The notes: a model not told the origin generated them from the sequence alone. DNA of 50,966 bases from Actinomycetota bacterium (GCA_023488435.1 JAMDCK010000019.1:1-50966), one strand, 5' to 3'. Positions 19,777 through 28,683 are shown, counted from the first letter of the stretch. Numbers and translations: made by a program.

Positions 19777-20209
19777 GTATCGCATCCGGTATCAGGGATT
19801 TGGTCGAGAATCTGACGTTGATCGAGTGCGAGAGTTTAGCGAACTCGTAGTCGAACATCGTCACGTGCGGAATGCCGAGAAGGCGCGCGGCCACGGGTAG
19901 GTCGTTGCTCGCATGTGACAGCGCCAGATCGTACCCTCGGCCGGCGCCGAACGAAAGCATCTGGGCCGAGCGGGCTGCCATGCCCCAAGCTTTGGCGACC
20001 ATCCGCTTACCGCGGTGTCTGCCAATAACCGTATGCTCGATCTCGAATCGCTCAAGCAACGGGATGGTCTGGGCGAATTCGCGCGCTGTGACCGACACGT
20101 CCCACCCGCGCCTCTTGAACTCATCGATGATCGGGCGCAACACAAGGACGTGTGGAGAGTTGGTCATGTCGATCCACAAACGCGGACCGCCGGAGGAGCC
20201 TGCAGACAC
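19148..20209 (-). CDS. DUF354 protein, glycosyltransferase-like (GT-B fold)
   Basis: A 353-residue protein related in fold to UDP-GlcNAc 2-epimerases and GT-B glycosyltransferases. The N-terminal domain begins LWIDMTNSPHVLVLRPII. The C-terminal domain has IIVVLRTPPSLAAYH and the donor-site-like VSGGGTLNREAVALGTPAYT. DUF354 genes are often next to nucleotide-sugar epimerases, as here, and a glycosyltransferase role is plausible but unproven. The GTG start at 20209 is preceded by GGAGG and lies two bases after the epimerase stop. This is the full-length copy; its last two thirds are duplicated downstream. Confidence 0.85.
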   Translation of the reverse strand: MSAGSSGGPRLWIDMTNSPHVLVLRPIIDEFKRRGWDVSVTAREFAQTIPLLERFEIEHTVIGRHRGKRMVAKAWGMAARSAQMLSFGAGRGYDLALSHASNDLPVAARLLGIPHVTMFDYEFAKLSHSINVRFSTKSLIPDAIPADALLQYGGRPQKVDRYPGLKEEYYLADFEPDSKVVDELGLDTDKIIVVLRTPPSLAAYHRMENTLFDEFLHIVAARPDVQGVVLLRTPEQRDGVAAIGADNLIIPNKVVDAQSLIYYADLVVSGGGTLNREAVALGTPAYTVFSGVMGAVDKDLIAQGRMSLPANASQIELVKKRHAGSRVSRDVGELVDRIAAVARKTSRPEKSGT

Positions 20210-20211
20210 TA

Positions 20212-21294
20212 TCAGCCTCCGAACCTTGCTTCAATCGCTTCCACGATCTGCACCGCAGCATTGCCGTCACCGTAAACCGAGGGCTTCGCCGCAGGCTTGG
20301 ACATCGCGGAAACCGCCGCGACGATCCTGTCGCTGTCTGCTCCGGCAAGCGTGTTCCAGCCCAGCTCGACAGTCTCGGTCCACTCGGTCTCCTCGCGCAT
20401 GGTCACACAAGGCACGCCGAAGAAGTATGCCTCTTTTTGCATCCCGCCCGAATCGGTGAGAATTCCCTTCGCGCTTCGTAGCAACGAGACCGTGTCGATA
20501 TATGAGATCGGGGGTACAACGATGAGGTTTTCTGCGGATGCGACACTCTCACCAAGACCGAAGTCCTCAAGATTCTTGCTGGTTCGGGGATGGATCGCCC
20601 ACAGCACCGGCAGCTCAAGACGCGAAAACGCCGAGATGATCTCTTGGAGGCGTGACTTGCTATCACTGTTGCCAGCGCGATGTACCGTGGCGAAGTAATA
20701 CTCGCCGGCTTTCACCCCATATTGCTCCAGCGCTTGCGATGGATCCACGTGCTCGGCAAAGAACTTCGCTGTATCCAGCATCACGTCACCGACCAGATGG
20801 ACTCCATTGGTGATGCCTTCGGCCGTTAGATTGGCTACGGATACACGGGTGGGACAAAGAAGAAGCTCCGAGACGTGATCGACCAGAACGCGGTTTATCT
20901 CCTCTGGCATCGAGCGGTTGAACGAGCGCAATCCTGCCTCGACATGTGCCACGGGGATGCTAAGCTTCGCCGCTGCTAGTCCTGCTGCCAGGGTCGTGTT
21001 GGTGTCGCCATAGACGACCACCAGGTCGGGGTTCTTCTCGATGAAAAGCTCCTCTAGCATAGGCATCATCTCGCCGGTCTGTCTGGCGTGTGAGCCAGAC
21101 CCGACCGCAAGATTGAAGTCGGGCTTTGGAATGCCTAGCTGCTCGAAGAACACATCTGACATCGCATAATCGTAGTGCTGACCGGAGTGGACAAGCAGCT
21201 CATCGTGAGCCTCTCGCAGAGCGCGGCAGACCGGTGCGGCCTTCACGAACTGCGGTCTGGCTCCTACAACCGATATGACCGAAAGTCGCCTCAC
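20212..21294 (-). CDS. wbpI: Non-hydrolysing UDP-N-acetylglucosamine 2-epimerase family (WbpI/WecB)
   Basis: A 360-residue GT-B-fold epimerase that inverts C2 of a UDP-GlcNAc-type sugar. Seen: GARPQFVKAAPVCRAL at the start, SGQHYDYAMSDVFFEQL, VVVYGDTNTTLAAGLAAAKL, HVEAGLRSFNRSMPEEINRV and the C-terminal DSGGMQKEAYFFGVPCVTMR. A longer reading to 21387 adds unrelated residues; the GTG at 21294 overlaps the aminotransferase stop by four bases (GTGA). With WbpA, B, E and D-like genes nearby, UDP-GlcNAc3NAcA (WbpI activity) is the likelier substrate than UDP-GlcNAc (WecB activity). Sequence alone does not decide. Confidence 0.9.
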   Translation of the reverse strand: MRRLSVISVVGARPQFVKAAPVCRALREAHDELLVHSGQHYDYAMSDVFFEQLGIPKPDFNLAVGSGSHARQTGEMMPMLEELFIEKNPDLVVVYGDTNTTLAAGLAAAKLSIPVAHVEAGLRSFNRSMPEEINRVLVDHVSELLLCPTRVSVANLTAEGITNGVHLVGDVMLDTAKFFAEHVDPSQALEQYGVKAGEYYFATVHRAGNSDSKSRLQEIISAFSRLELPVLWAIHPRTSKNLEDFGLGESVASAENLIVVPPISYIDTVSLLRSAKGILTDSGGMQKEAYFFGVPCVTMREETEWTETVELGWNTLAGADSDRIVAAVSAMSKPAAKPSVYGDGNAAVQIVEAIEARFGG

Positions 21295-22406
21295 GCTACC
21301 GCCGCCTTCACCACTGCCACGACTTGCTCGATCTGGGCTCGGGTAATCCCCGGGAACGCGGGAAGAGCGAAAGTCCGGGCATCGCACGACTCCGCCACGG
21401 GCAAAGAAGGCTGGATGTAGTCCGGCTTCTTCGTGAACACCTCTTGCTCGTGCAAGGCTAGTGGATAGTAAAGTGCGGTACCGATTCCCGCAGCAGCCAA
21501 GGCCTGCATGACCTGCTCTGCAGCCTCGGCCGTTTGGGTTTTGACGATGTAGAGGTGGTATACCTGCTCGCCGAACTCACGCGTCACCGGTAGCTCCAAC
21601 GCCGACACGTCGGCCAGAAGCTCGTCGTAGATCGCTGCGGCTTCTCGGCGCTGCGCATTCCACACATCCAGATGCGGCAACTTGACCAGTAATATCGCAG
21701 CCTGCAGGGAATCGAGTCTGCTGTTGGTGCCAAAGGTGTCATGGAAGTACTTCTTCGTCGTCCCATGCTGCGCGAGGTTGCGGATCTTCTTGGCCAGCGC
21801 CTCATCATCGGTGGTAACAATCCCGCCGTCTCCGGCACAACCGAGGTTCTTGCTGGGGAAGAAGGAGAACGCCGCAGCATGTCCTAGAGAGCCCGCCTTC
21901 TTTCCCTTGTACGTCGCGCCGATAGCCTGGCATGCGTCCTCGATAACGAGCAGGTCGTGTGCGCGGGCTAAATCGAGCAGCGGATCCATGTCCACGCACT
22001 GCCCGAAGATGTGGACGGGCATGATGGCCTTGGTGCGCTCGGTAATGGCCGCCTCGAGCTTCGAGACGTCCATGTTGTAGGTTCCGGGCTCGATATCGAC
22101 AAAGACCGGGGTGGCGCCTACATGTGCGATCGCCTCAACCGTGGCGAAGAATGTGAATGGAGTCGTAATGACCTCGTCGCCCTTGCCTACCCCCATGGCA
22201 GCCAATATCAGGAAGAGAGCGTCGGTACCGTTCGCGCAAGCAACGGCGTGCTTGGTGCCGCAATAGCTAGCGATCTGGTCCTCAAGTTCTTTGACCTTCG
22301 GGCCGCCGATGAACGCTGCATTGGCCATTATCTCGCCGATAGCTGAGTCCAGCTCGGGCTTGAGCTCCATGTATTGAGCTTTCAGGTCAAGAAGGGGTAC
22401 TCCCAT
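21291..22406 (-). CDS. wbpE: DegT/DnrJ/EryC1-family sugar aminotransferase (WbpE-like)
   Basis: A 371-residue PLP enzyme that aminates a 3-keto (or 4-keto) nucleotide sugar. Seen: VPLLDLKAQYMELKPEL, CANGTDALFLILAAMGVGKG (PLP phosphate site), PVHIFGQCVDMDPLL, VIEDACQAIGATYKG and FSFFPSKNLGCAGDGGIVTT with the Schiff-base Lys. In the WbpA-B-E-D-I route this enzyme converts the 3-keto-GlcNAcA made by WbpB to the 3-amino sugar. An upstream ATG at 22430 exists, but AAGGAG lies nine bases before the ATG at 22406. It overlaps the epimerase start. Confidence 0.9.
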   Translation of the reverse strand: MGVPLLDLKAQYMELKPELDSAIGEIMANAAFIGGPKVKELEDQIASYCGTKHAVACANGTDALFLILAAMGVGKGDEVITTPFTFFATVEAIAHVGATPVFVDIEPGTYNMDVSKLEAAITERTKAIMPVHIFGQCVDMDPLLDLARAHDLLVIEDACQAIGATYKGKKAGSLGHAAAFSFFPSKNLGCAGDGGIVTTDDEALAKKIRNLAQHGTTKKYFHDTFGTNSRLDSLQAAILLVKLPHLDVWNAQRREAAAIYDELLADVSALELPVTREFGEQVYHLYIVKTQTAEAAEQVMQALAAAGIGTALYYPLALHEQEVFTKKPDYIQPSLPVAESCDARTFALPAFPGITRAQIEQVVAVVKAAVA

Positions 22407-22572
22407 ACGGCGATTCTCCTTATTCGACAAAAGTGCAGCTTACATCTTAGCCCATCACAGCGCAGGGCATGCCAGCTCGTCATCGGGCTGTAATAAAATA
22501 GTAGCATCAAAAGTGACGTGGCATCTCGGCAACGAAAATCCCCGACATTGTCAGGAGTGCCCCGCCTCGCTC

Positions 22573-25002
22573 TTATCTACCGAGAGCGATACGAACCTGT
22601 CCCCGCACGTAGTCGCTTATCGCACCAGTGCCCCCGATGAATATGCAGGTTGGTGGTGTTGCTCGGCGGCTCATCAAGTAGTTCGCGACCGTCGGAGAGC
22701 CACCGATCTCGGTGCCATCGATGAGTATAGCAGCGTTACCCTGCCTAGCAGCAACCGGTCCCAGTGCCAGAGCATCAGGCCAGTTGCGTCCTGTCGCGAA
22801 AAACAGTGTCTGATCGCGTAGCCCGCCGAATGCCACGGAGTACCTCTTCACGGCAAGAGCTGTGTTATACCTGTTCGCTCCAGCCAGCCGGGTGTTGACG
22901 TTCAGTGAGCCGTCGGCGACTCCGGGTCGCCTATACCCGTTGGTTTCAAGCCACTGCTCAACCGCAGGACTCACCGCAGCCGACCCGCCGACGATCGTCA
23001 CATTCTGGATTCCGAGTGTTTGGAGGGCGCTCTCTATGTCGCTAGGAACCGAGTTGGGCCTTACCGGCAGCAAGGGGATTCCGTGCTCGGCAGCGAGTGC
23101 GCCTACAGCAAGCGCGTCGGGGTAATTCTCGCCGCTCACTACTATGGCAGTGCGCGCGAATGCGCCTTGAGAGGGCGTGCCCACACGCTGAGCGATCGCC
23201 CGGGCGGTCCCGTAACGGTCGTTGCCCCACAACCGATCTATAGTGACTGTGGTGCCAGCGGCCGCCAGCACCTGTCGGGCTGCATTGACGGCACTTTGCG
23301 ATACGGCCGCCTCTCCGCCAACCACCAATAGGGTTGCATTCTGCCTACCGGAGAACAAGCGTCTGAGTTCTCCAGAAATCTCGCTGGTGAGACCTGTCGG
23401 AGGAAGCAAGAGCAGGGGCGCGTCAAGCCTTCCGGCAAGCGGCGCCGCCGCAAGAGCATCCGCATAGCCAGCACCGGTGGCAAGAATCACCGTATTGCTG
23501 GTCGAGGCGCCATTGGGCCACCCGTGATTCGCTAGTGCGATGGTAGTCGTGTACCGGTTGTTCCCGGCGATACGGCTACCGATTACAGGTCTGTTCCCGG
23601 CATTCGTCAGAGCTTGCGCCCCTAGGCGTGAGCCCGACATGGCCCTTCCTGTCGAATCAATGAACAGGGTTCGCTCGGCGATAGGCCAGCCTCCTCGGAA
23701 GTAATCGAAGTATTGATAGGTCATCCGGATTCTCCAAGTACCCGGACGCGGGTTGCGCAGCGGAATCTGATAGCTCCTGTGAGTGTAGGACCAACCAGGA
23801 GGCAACGGTGTCAGATCGTCGTATGCCTGACCGCGATAGACAACTTGGCCCGCCGGATCACGCACCTCGACGCGAAGGGGTCCGCGCAGCGAAACACCGC
23901 CCCTGTTTGTGACTGTCTGGTTGATGAACAGCGTCTCCCGCGTGTACCACGCAGATCCCGTCATGGAAACCGCCTTGGGCAGGTGAAAGTAAGTGCTACG
24001 CGTGCCCGCCCATCGCACCGAGTTGACCAAGACCCGTCTTGCGACGCTCGCTGTCCTCGCATCAGCTGACTGGCCTTCAACGATGAGGTCGTGCATGTGG
24101 AATCCAAAGTAGACGAATCGACCGAAGTAGTACTCCGATGTCCATGCAGCAAGGTGCCCCGACTGCACATCATCCGTAGTCACCCGGTCGACTCGCGTAT
24201 TGTAGCGGTAAAGCGGGGTTACATTTCTTGCCCCAGGCATGGTGTAGAGAATCTCATTGAACCGATTGAGTCTATCCACCAGCCGGCGTGATTCTCCGGC
24301 TGCAAAACCGTTAGTGAGGATCCAGTGCGAGCTGGCTGACTCGAGATTGTAAGGGCCGTACATGCGCGGATCATCTCGGAACTTGACGTTGTATATCTCG
24401 GAGATCTCTCCCCACTCCCAAGGCTTGAGAGCAGCTGTACTGGCCGGCCAGTAGAAGACCCCGGGATAGCCGTGCATGCCGAGAAATGGCAGGTATCCGA
24501 ACCTGTAACTGGGGCTGGCATCCCACCGTGACAATGCGAAGCTACCTACAATCCCTCCGCCTTCACTTGCGTACGCAAGGATAGCGGTGCGCTGAGCGGG
24601 GGTGGTGGCTAGCGTCATGGTGAAGACAAGAACGTCAAATTGTCTGAGGGTGGCCAGAGAAGCAAGTCCTGCATCATCAACGTAAGCTGTGACGAATCCC
24701 TGCGAGTCAAGGAGCCTTTTGACCTGGTCGACCCTGCCTGTGTAGTAGTTGTTGAGCCGGGTTCCGCTACGGTAGTTGCGAGTGTTTGCCGCAGTGACCG
24801 TGTGGACTATGCCGACACGTAGGGCGGCTGGCTGGGCCACGACACTCTGTGCGGTTACAGGATTAGCGTGAGCAGGCTCGGTGCCCAAAGTGGCAGTTCC
24901 GGAAGCCGATTGTGCGATGAGAATGCAAGCGACAGCCAGTGCTACGAGGCGTAAGTGCGGAACGAGCGGTCTTTGAGGGGTTCGTGTCCGATGCATGTCC
25001 AT
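22573..25002 (-). CDS. Secreted protein with three CWB2 repeats and a GATase-like N-terminal domain
   Basis: An 809-residue exported protein. A signal peptide covers about residues 1-48. Residues about 60-160 alternate strands and helices (LRVGIVHTVTAANTRNY, FDVLVFTMTL, AILAYASEGGGIVGSFA), resembling the ThuA/glutamine-amidotransferase-like fold; no catalytic triad is evident. A beta-rich region (about 345-450) follows. Three CWB2 repeats (RIAGNNRYTTTIALANHG; RLWGNDRYGTARAIAQRV; RLAGANRYNTALAVKRYS) run from about 475 to the end. Two close ATGs exist; the second (24996) has the better ribosome-binding spacing. It lies inside the sugar-nucleotide gene set, between the acetyltransferase and aminotransferase genes, so it may bind the polymer they help make. 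Confidence 0.85.
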   Translation of the reverse strand: MDMHRTRTPQRPLVPHLRLVALAVACILIAQSASGTATLGTEPAHANPVTAQSVVAQPAALRVGIVHTVTAANTRNYRSGTRLNNYYTGRVDQVKRLLDSQGFVTAYVDDAGLASLATLRQFDVLVFTMTLATTPAQRTAILAYASEGGGIVGSFALSRWDASPSYRFGYLPFLGMHGYPGVFYWPASTAALKPWEWGEISEIYNVKFRDDPRMYGPYNLESASSHWILTNGFAAGESRRLVDRLNRFNEILYTMPGARNVTPLYRYNTRVDRVTTDDVQSGHLAAWTSEYYFGRFVYFGFHMHDLIVEGQSADARTASVARRVLVNSVRWAGTRSTYFHLPKAVSMTGSAWYTRETLFINQTVTNRGGVSLRGPLRVEVRDPAGQVVYRGQAYDDLTPLPPGWSYTHRSYQIPLRNPRPGTWRIRMTYQYFDYFRGGWPIAERTLFIDSTGRAMSGSRLGAQALTNAGNRPVIGSRIAGNNRYTTTIALANHGWPNGASTSNTVILATGAGYADALAAAPLAGRLDAPLLLLPPTGLTSEISGELRRLFSGRQNATLLVVGGEAAVSQSAVNAARQVLAAAGTTVTIDRLWGNDRYGTARAIAQRVGTPSQGAFARTAIVVSGENYPDALAVGALAAEHGIPLLPVRPNSVPSDIESALQTLGIQNVTIVGGSAAVSPAVEQWLETNGYRRPGVADGSLNVNTRLAGANRYNTALAVKRYSVAFGGLRDQTLFFATGRNWPDALALGPVAARQGNAAILIDGTEIGGSPTVANYLMSRRATPPTCIFIGGTGAISDYVRGQVRIALGR

Positions 25003-25101
25003 ACCCTATGATATCGGCTCGCGTCCCAAGATGCTTGACGGGTTCTCCGATGGCCGCGACGGGAAAACCCGCCGACGCGCCGGTGCACGCCCGCTAGCCC
25101 G

Positions 25102-25908
25102 CTAGCCCTCAGCGCTTTCCAGCAGCTCCTCGGCGGGTACCGGGCGTACTGGCTTGGCCGGAACCCCCATCACGATGGTATTGGCGGGCACGTCCTTGGT
25201 GACGACAGCGCCGGTCGCAATGAACGCCTCGGCACCGATCTCGATGCCGGGGAGGAGGTGAGCGCCGCCGCCCACACGGGCGCCTCGGCGGACGGTACAG
25301 CCGCGAAGGTGCTTGAACCGCTCCTGCGTCCGGCCCATGAAGTTGTCGTTGGTGGTGACCACCATTGGCGCGATGAAGACGTCTTCCTCGAGGGTGACGT
25401 AGGCGGTGATGTATGCGCCGCTCTGGATCTTCGTGCGCGAGCCGATCGTGGTGTCGTTCTCGACGGTGACGGAGCGGCCGATGACGACGCCGTCGCCCAT
25501 CGTGCACCGCTCGCGGACGCCAGCGTTGTCACCGACGATGCACCGCTCGCCGAAGGTGGTACCGGCCATCAGCACGGTGTGGCTTCCTACCGAGCAGCCC
25601 GCGCCGAGCCGCACGCCCGCGAGTTCCTCGCGCTTGGCTGTCGATGACGCCGCTAGCCGGGGTCGGCGACCGATAACCGCAAAGTCCGCGACGTGGACTC
25701 CGTCGGCGAGCCTCGCCCCGGAGCAGATCGTGACGTGATTACCAATCGAGCATCCGTCGGCGATGTGTGCGCCGGCTTCGATGACCACGAACGAGCCGAC
25801 CGTGACGCCGTCGCCGATCTTGACATCCTCGCCTATTGCAACGCCTAGGCCGTGTGCGAAGCCCCCACCGATGGTAGCGCTATCTGCGGAGTGCAAGCCG
25901 TGACCCAT
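25102..25908 (-). CDS. wbpD: Left-handed beta-helix N-acetyltransferase (WbpD-like)
   Basis: A 268-residue hexapeptide-repeat acyltransferase. Repeats such as VAIGEDVKIGDGVTVGSFVV and IGNHVTICSGARLADGV run from about residue 10, pause about 95-110 (ASSTAKREELAG), and resume to about 245, ending in TGAVVTKDVPANTIVMGVPA. WbpD acetylates the 3-amino group of UDP-GlcNAc3NA. WbpD-type enzymes are nearer 190 residues; here about 80-100 extra N-terminal residues add a second short helix. GGAGG precedes the ATG, overlapping the end of the oxidoreductase gene (three-base gap). The specific substrate is inferred from neighbours. Confidence 0.85.
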   Translation of the reverse strand: MGHGLHSADSATIGGGFAHGLGVAIGEDVKIGDGVTVGSFVVIEAGAHIADGCSIGNHVTICSGARLADGVHVADFAVIGRRPRLAASSTAKREELAGVRLGAGCSVGSHTVLMAGTTFGERCIVGDNAGVRERCTMGDGVVIGRSVTVENDTTIGSRTKIQSGAYITAYVTLEEDVFIAPMVVTTNDNFMGRTQERFKHLRGCTVRRGARVGGGAHLLPGIEIGAEAFIATGAVVTKDVPANTIVMGVPAKPVRPVPAEELLESAEG

Positions 25909-25911
25909 CGT

Positions 25912-26937
25912 TCAGACCTCCAGCTTGGTCGAGACTGGCGCGCCGAGGTTCTGCATCGACTCATCGACGGCTTCGAGCACTCGCACGACGCAAAGACCTG
26001 CTCGGCCATCGCTCCTGGGCGTCTGCCCATTACGGCAGCAGTCTAGGAAGTGCTGGACCTCTGTGGCCAGAGGCTCTTTGAGCGGAACCCAGGGCACGTT
26101 GATGTCCCCGAACCGCAACGTGAGATCCTCGCCGTAGGCCATAGCGCTTTCGGGCTCACCGAGGCCACGGTCGTATATCCAGATCTTCTCGGTGGCCTCC
26201 ATGTCATCGAACACGAGCATCTTCTTGGTGCCTACGACCGTGAGCTTCCTCACCTTGTGCGGATCGAGCCAGCTCACGTGGATGTTGGCCATCTTGCCGC
26301 TGGGGAAATGCAGGTTCGCAAAGACGGTGTCCTGCACGCCGTTGGTGACATAAGCGGCACCACTTGCGCTCACATAATCAGGGCTCTCGCCCAGTAGATA
26401 AAGTGCGATCGAGACATCATGGGGTGCCAGCGACCAGAATGCGTTCTCCTCGGTGCGGACTTTGCCGAGGTTGAGGCGCTGCATGTACAGATAGAGCGGA
26501 TCGCCCAGCTCCCCCGACTCGATGTAGTTCTTGATCCAGTCGATAGCCGAGTGGTAGACCATCAGGTGCCCGACCATCAGGATGACTCCTGCGGCATCGG
26601 CAGCGAGCACGAGCTTCTCGGCGTCTGCGCTGGTAAGCGTGAGCGGCTTCTCAACGAAGCAGTGCTTCCCAGCTTCGATGACCTTGCTCGCGACAGCGAA
26701 GTGGCTCGGCGCGCTGGTGACGACGAGCACGGCGTCGATATCGTCGCGTGCAAGCATTGCGTCGAGGTCGGTGGTGGTGTCGGCGTATGGGTAGAGCTCG
26801 GCGAATCGCGCAAGGTTGGCCTCGCTGGCGTCGACGGCTGCCACGATCTGGGCATCCGCCAGCCTGTCAAGGTTGCGCACAACGTTGGGGCCCCAGTACC
26901 CGAAGCCTACGACACCGACCCGCACAGGCGCGCTCAC
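25912..26937 (-). CDS. wbpB: Gfo/Idh/MocA-family oxidoreductase (WbpB-like 3-dehydrogenase)
   Basis: A 341-residue NAD-dependent dehydrogenase. The N-terminal Rossmann domain starts VRVGVVGFGYWGPNVVRNLD, followed by VLVVTSAPSHFAVASKVIEA and HCFVEKPLTLTSADAEKLV with the family Lys. The C-terminal domain has HDVSIALYLLGESP. WbpB oxidises C3 of UDP-GlcNAcA to feed the aminotransferase. A longer reading to 27525 is the wrong protein for its first 196 residues; the GTG at 26937 overlaps the UDP-sugar dehydrogenase stop by four bases. The gene order A-B-D fits the pathway. Confidence 0.9.
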   Translation of the reverse strand: MSAPVRVGVVGFGYWGPNVVRNLDRLADAQIVAAVDASEANLARFAELYPYADTTTDLDAMLARDDIDAVLVVTSAPSHFAVASKVIEAGKHCFVEKPLTLTSADAEKLVLAADAAGVILMVGHLMVYHSAIDWIKNYIESGELGDPLYLYMQRLNLGKVRTEENAFWSLAPHDVSIALYLLGESPDYVSASGAAYVTNGVQDTVFANLHFPSGKMANIHVSWLDPHKVRKLTVVGTKKMLVFDDMEATEKIWIYDRGLGEPESAMAYGEDLTLRFGDINVPWVPLKEPLATEVQHFLDCCRNGQTPRSDGRAGLCVVRVLEAVDESMQNLGAPVSTKLEV

Positions 26938-28229
26938 AGGAGCACCACCTTCGGGTCGCCATCGATCTTCAGGGCGTTGCGGGTATCGAGCACGAGCGCC
27001 GCCTCTCTCAGCACGAGGTCGTAGTCGACCCCGGAGTGGTTGGTGATCACGAGCACGACATCTGCCGAGGAGACCTCCTCGGCGGTCAGCTCGACCTTGG
27101 GGATTGTCACTCCGCCTGCCGAGAAGGTCGGCACGTGCGGGTCGTGGTAGACGACTTCGGCCCCTTTTTGGGCGAGTAGCTCGGTGACGATGATCGCGGG
27201 TGATTCGCGCATATCGCTGATGTCGGGCTTGTAGGCGACCCCGAGTACGAGCACGCGCGAGCCGTTGAGCGACTTGCGGTGACGGTTGAGCGCGTCCATC
27301 AGGCGCTCGATCACGTAGTAGGGCATCGACTCGTTGATCCTGCCCGACAGGTCGATGAACTCGGTCCGAAAGTCGTACTGCCGGGCCTTCCATGACAGGT
27401 AGAGCGGGTCGATCGGGATGCAGTGTCCGCCCAGGCCGGGACCAGGGTAGAACGGCATGAAGCCGAAGGGTTTGGTCTTCGCGGCGTCGATGACCTCCCA
27501 CAGGTTGATCCCCATGCGGTTGCACAGGAGCAGCAACTCATTGACGAGCGCGATGTTCACTCCGCGGAATGTGTTCTCGAGCAACTTGGTCATCTCGGCA
27601 GCTTGGGTTGAGGATACCGGCACGAGCGTGTCGATGAAGCGCCCGTACATGGCCACCGCAAGTGCGGTGCACTGCTTGGTCACGCCGCCGACGACCTTGG
27701 GCGTATTGCGGGTCTGAAAGACTGGGTTGCCGGGATCGACCCTCTCGGGCGAGAAGGCTAAGAACAGGTCGACGCCGACCTTGCGGCCGCCGGACTCGAG
27801 TATCGGGCGGATGACCTCCTCGGTCGTGCCCGGATACGTTGTGGACTCCAGCGTCACGAGAGCGCCGACTTTGACGTGCGGGGTGATTGAGCGGGCGGCA
27901 GACTCCATGTAGGAGGTGTCGGGCTGCTTCATCTCATCGAGAGGGGTGGGAACGCAGATCGCGATAGCGTCACAGACCGACATCGCCGAGAAGTCCGTGG
28001 TTGCGCTGACAAGCCCCTTCCCAACTAGGCTCGCAAGCTCGCATCCATCGACGTCTGGGATGTAGTTCTCGCCTCGGTCAAGCTGCGCCACCCGCTGCGC
28101 CGAGACATCGACTCCGATGACTCTGTAGCCCGCCTTGGCCATCTCGACTGCGAGCGGAAGTCCTACATAGCCCAATCCCACAACGCCGAGAACCGCCGTG
28201 CCGTCATTCAAACGCTCATCCAAACCCAT
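26934..28229 (-). CDS. wbpA: Nucleotide-sugar 6-dehydrogenase (WbpA/WecC type)
   Basis: A 431-residue enzyme of the UDP-glucose/UDP-GlcNAc/UDP-ManNAc dehydrogenase family, which oxidises the C6 alcohol to a carboxylate with two NAD. Seen: VVGLGYVGLPLAVEMAKAGY, CVPTPLDEMKQPDTSYM, LVTLESTTYPGTTEEV, the active-site region GLGGHCIPIDPLYLSWKA with the catalytic Cys, and LVLGVAYKPDISDMRESPA. GGAGAGCA precedes the ATG. It is the first gene of the sugar-nucleotide set, 31 bases after fabZ. UDP-GlcNAc is the likely substrate from context. Confidence 0.92.
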   Translation of the reverse strand: MGLDERLNDGTAVLGVVGLGYVGLPLAVEMAKAGYRVIGVDVSAQRVAQLDRGENYIPDVDGCELASLVGKGLVSATTDFSAMSVCDAIAICVPTPLDEMKQPDTSYMESAARSITPHVKVGALVTLESTTYPGTTEEVIRPILESGGRKVGVDLFLAFSPERVDPGNPVFQTRNTPKVVGGVTKQCTALAVAMYGRFIDTLVPVSSTQAAEMTKLLENTFRGVNIALVNELLLLCNRMGINLWEVIDAAKTKPFGFMPFYPGPGLGGHCIPIDPLYLSWKARQYDFRTEFIDLSGRINESMPYYVIERLMDALNRHRKSLNGSRVLVLGVAYKPDISDMRESPAIIVTELLAQKGAEVVYHDPHVPTFSAGGVTIPKVELTAEEVSSADVVLVITNHSGVDYDLVLREAALVLDTRNALKIDGDPKVVLL

Positions 28230-28260
28230 TGCTCTCCGATCATCTCCGCCGTGAACCGAA

Positions 28261-28683
28261 CTATTTTATCGCAAACATCAACTCTCCACTGCATGCGATT
28301 TCATCCCCGACGTAGGCCACTGCCTCGCCGAAGCCGATCGGGCCTCGGCTCTTGGTTATACGGCACTCGAGACGAAGCGTGTCGCCGGGCACAACCTGAC
28401 GCTTGAAGCGCACTTTATCGATGCCTGCGAAGTAGCCGATCTTGCCGGCATTCTGGGGCAACGCAAGAAGCGCAGCCGCGCCCACCTGGGCCAGCGCCTC
28501 GATGATGAGCACGCCTGGCATGACTGGATGGCCGGGGAAGTGCCCGGGGACCCAGAAGGCGGCTTCGGCGACCTCGAGTCGGCCGGTCGCCTGCTCCCCG
28601 GGAACCAGGTCGGTGATCTCGTCAACGAGCAGGAAGGGCTCCCTGTGCGGGATGATGGCCTTGATGGCATCTCTATCGAGCAT
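28261..28683 (-). CDS. fabZ: 3-hydroxyacyl-ACP dehydratase
   Basis: A 140-residue hot-dog-fold enzyme that dehydrates 3-hydroxyacyl-ACP in type II fatty acid synthesis. The catalytic His lies in GHFPGHPVMPGVLIIEALAQ (about 48-67), with IPHREPFLLVDEI at the start. GAGGGAG lies before the ATG, and the gene overlaps the end of murA by 11 bases, so they are co-translated. The murA-fabZ order joins wall and membrane synthesis. Confidence 0.95.
   Translation of the reverse strand: MLDRDAIKAIIPHREPFLLVDEITDLVPGEQATGRLEVAEAAFWVPGHFPGHPVMPGVLIIEALAQVGAAALLALPQNAGKIGYFAGIDKVRFKRQVVPGDTLRLECRITKSRGPIGFGEAVAYVGDEIACSGELMFAIK

Noticed and set aside
22407-22572. Promoter for the aminotransferase-epimerase genes
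   Set aside because: Several TA-rich hexamers (such as TAAGAT on the minus strand) occur, but none has a well-spaced -35 box that I could support.
26938-27525. N-terminal extension of the WbpB-like gene
   Set aside because: It is an out-of-frame reading of the wbpA gene; the GTG at 26937 overlaps the wbpA stop.
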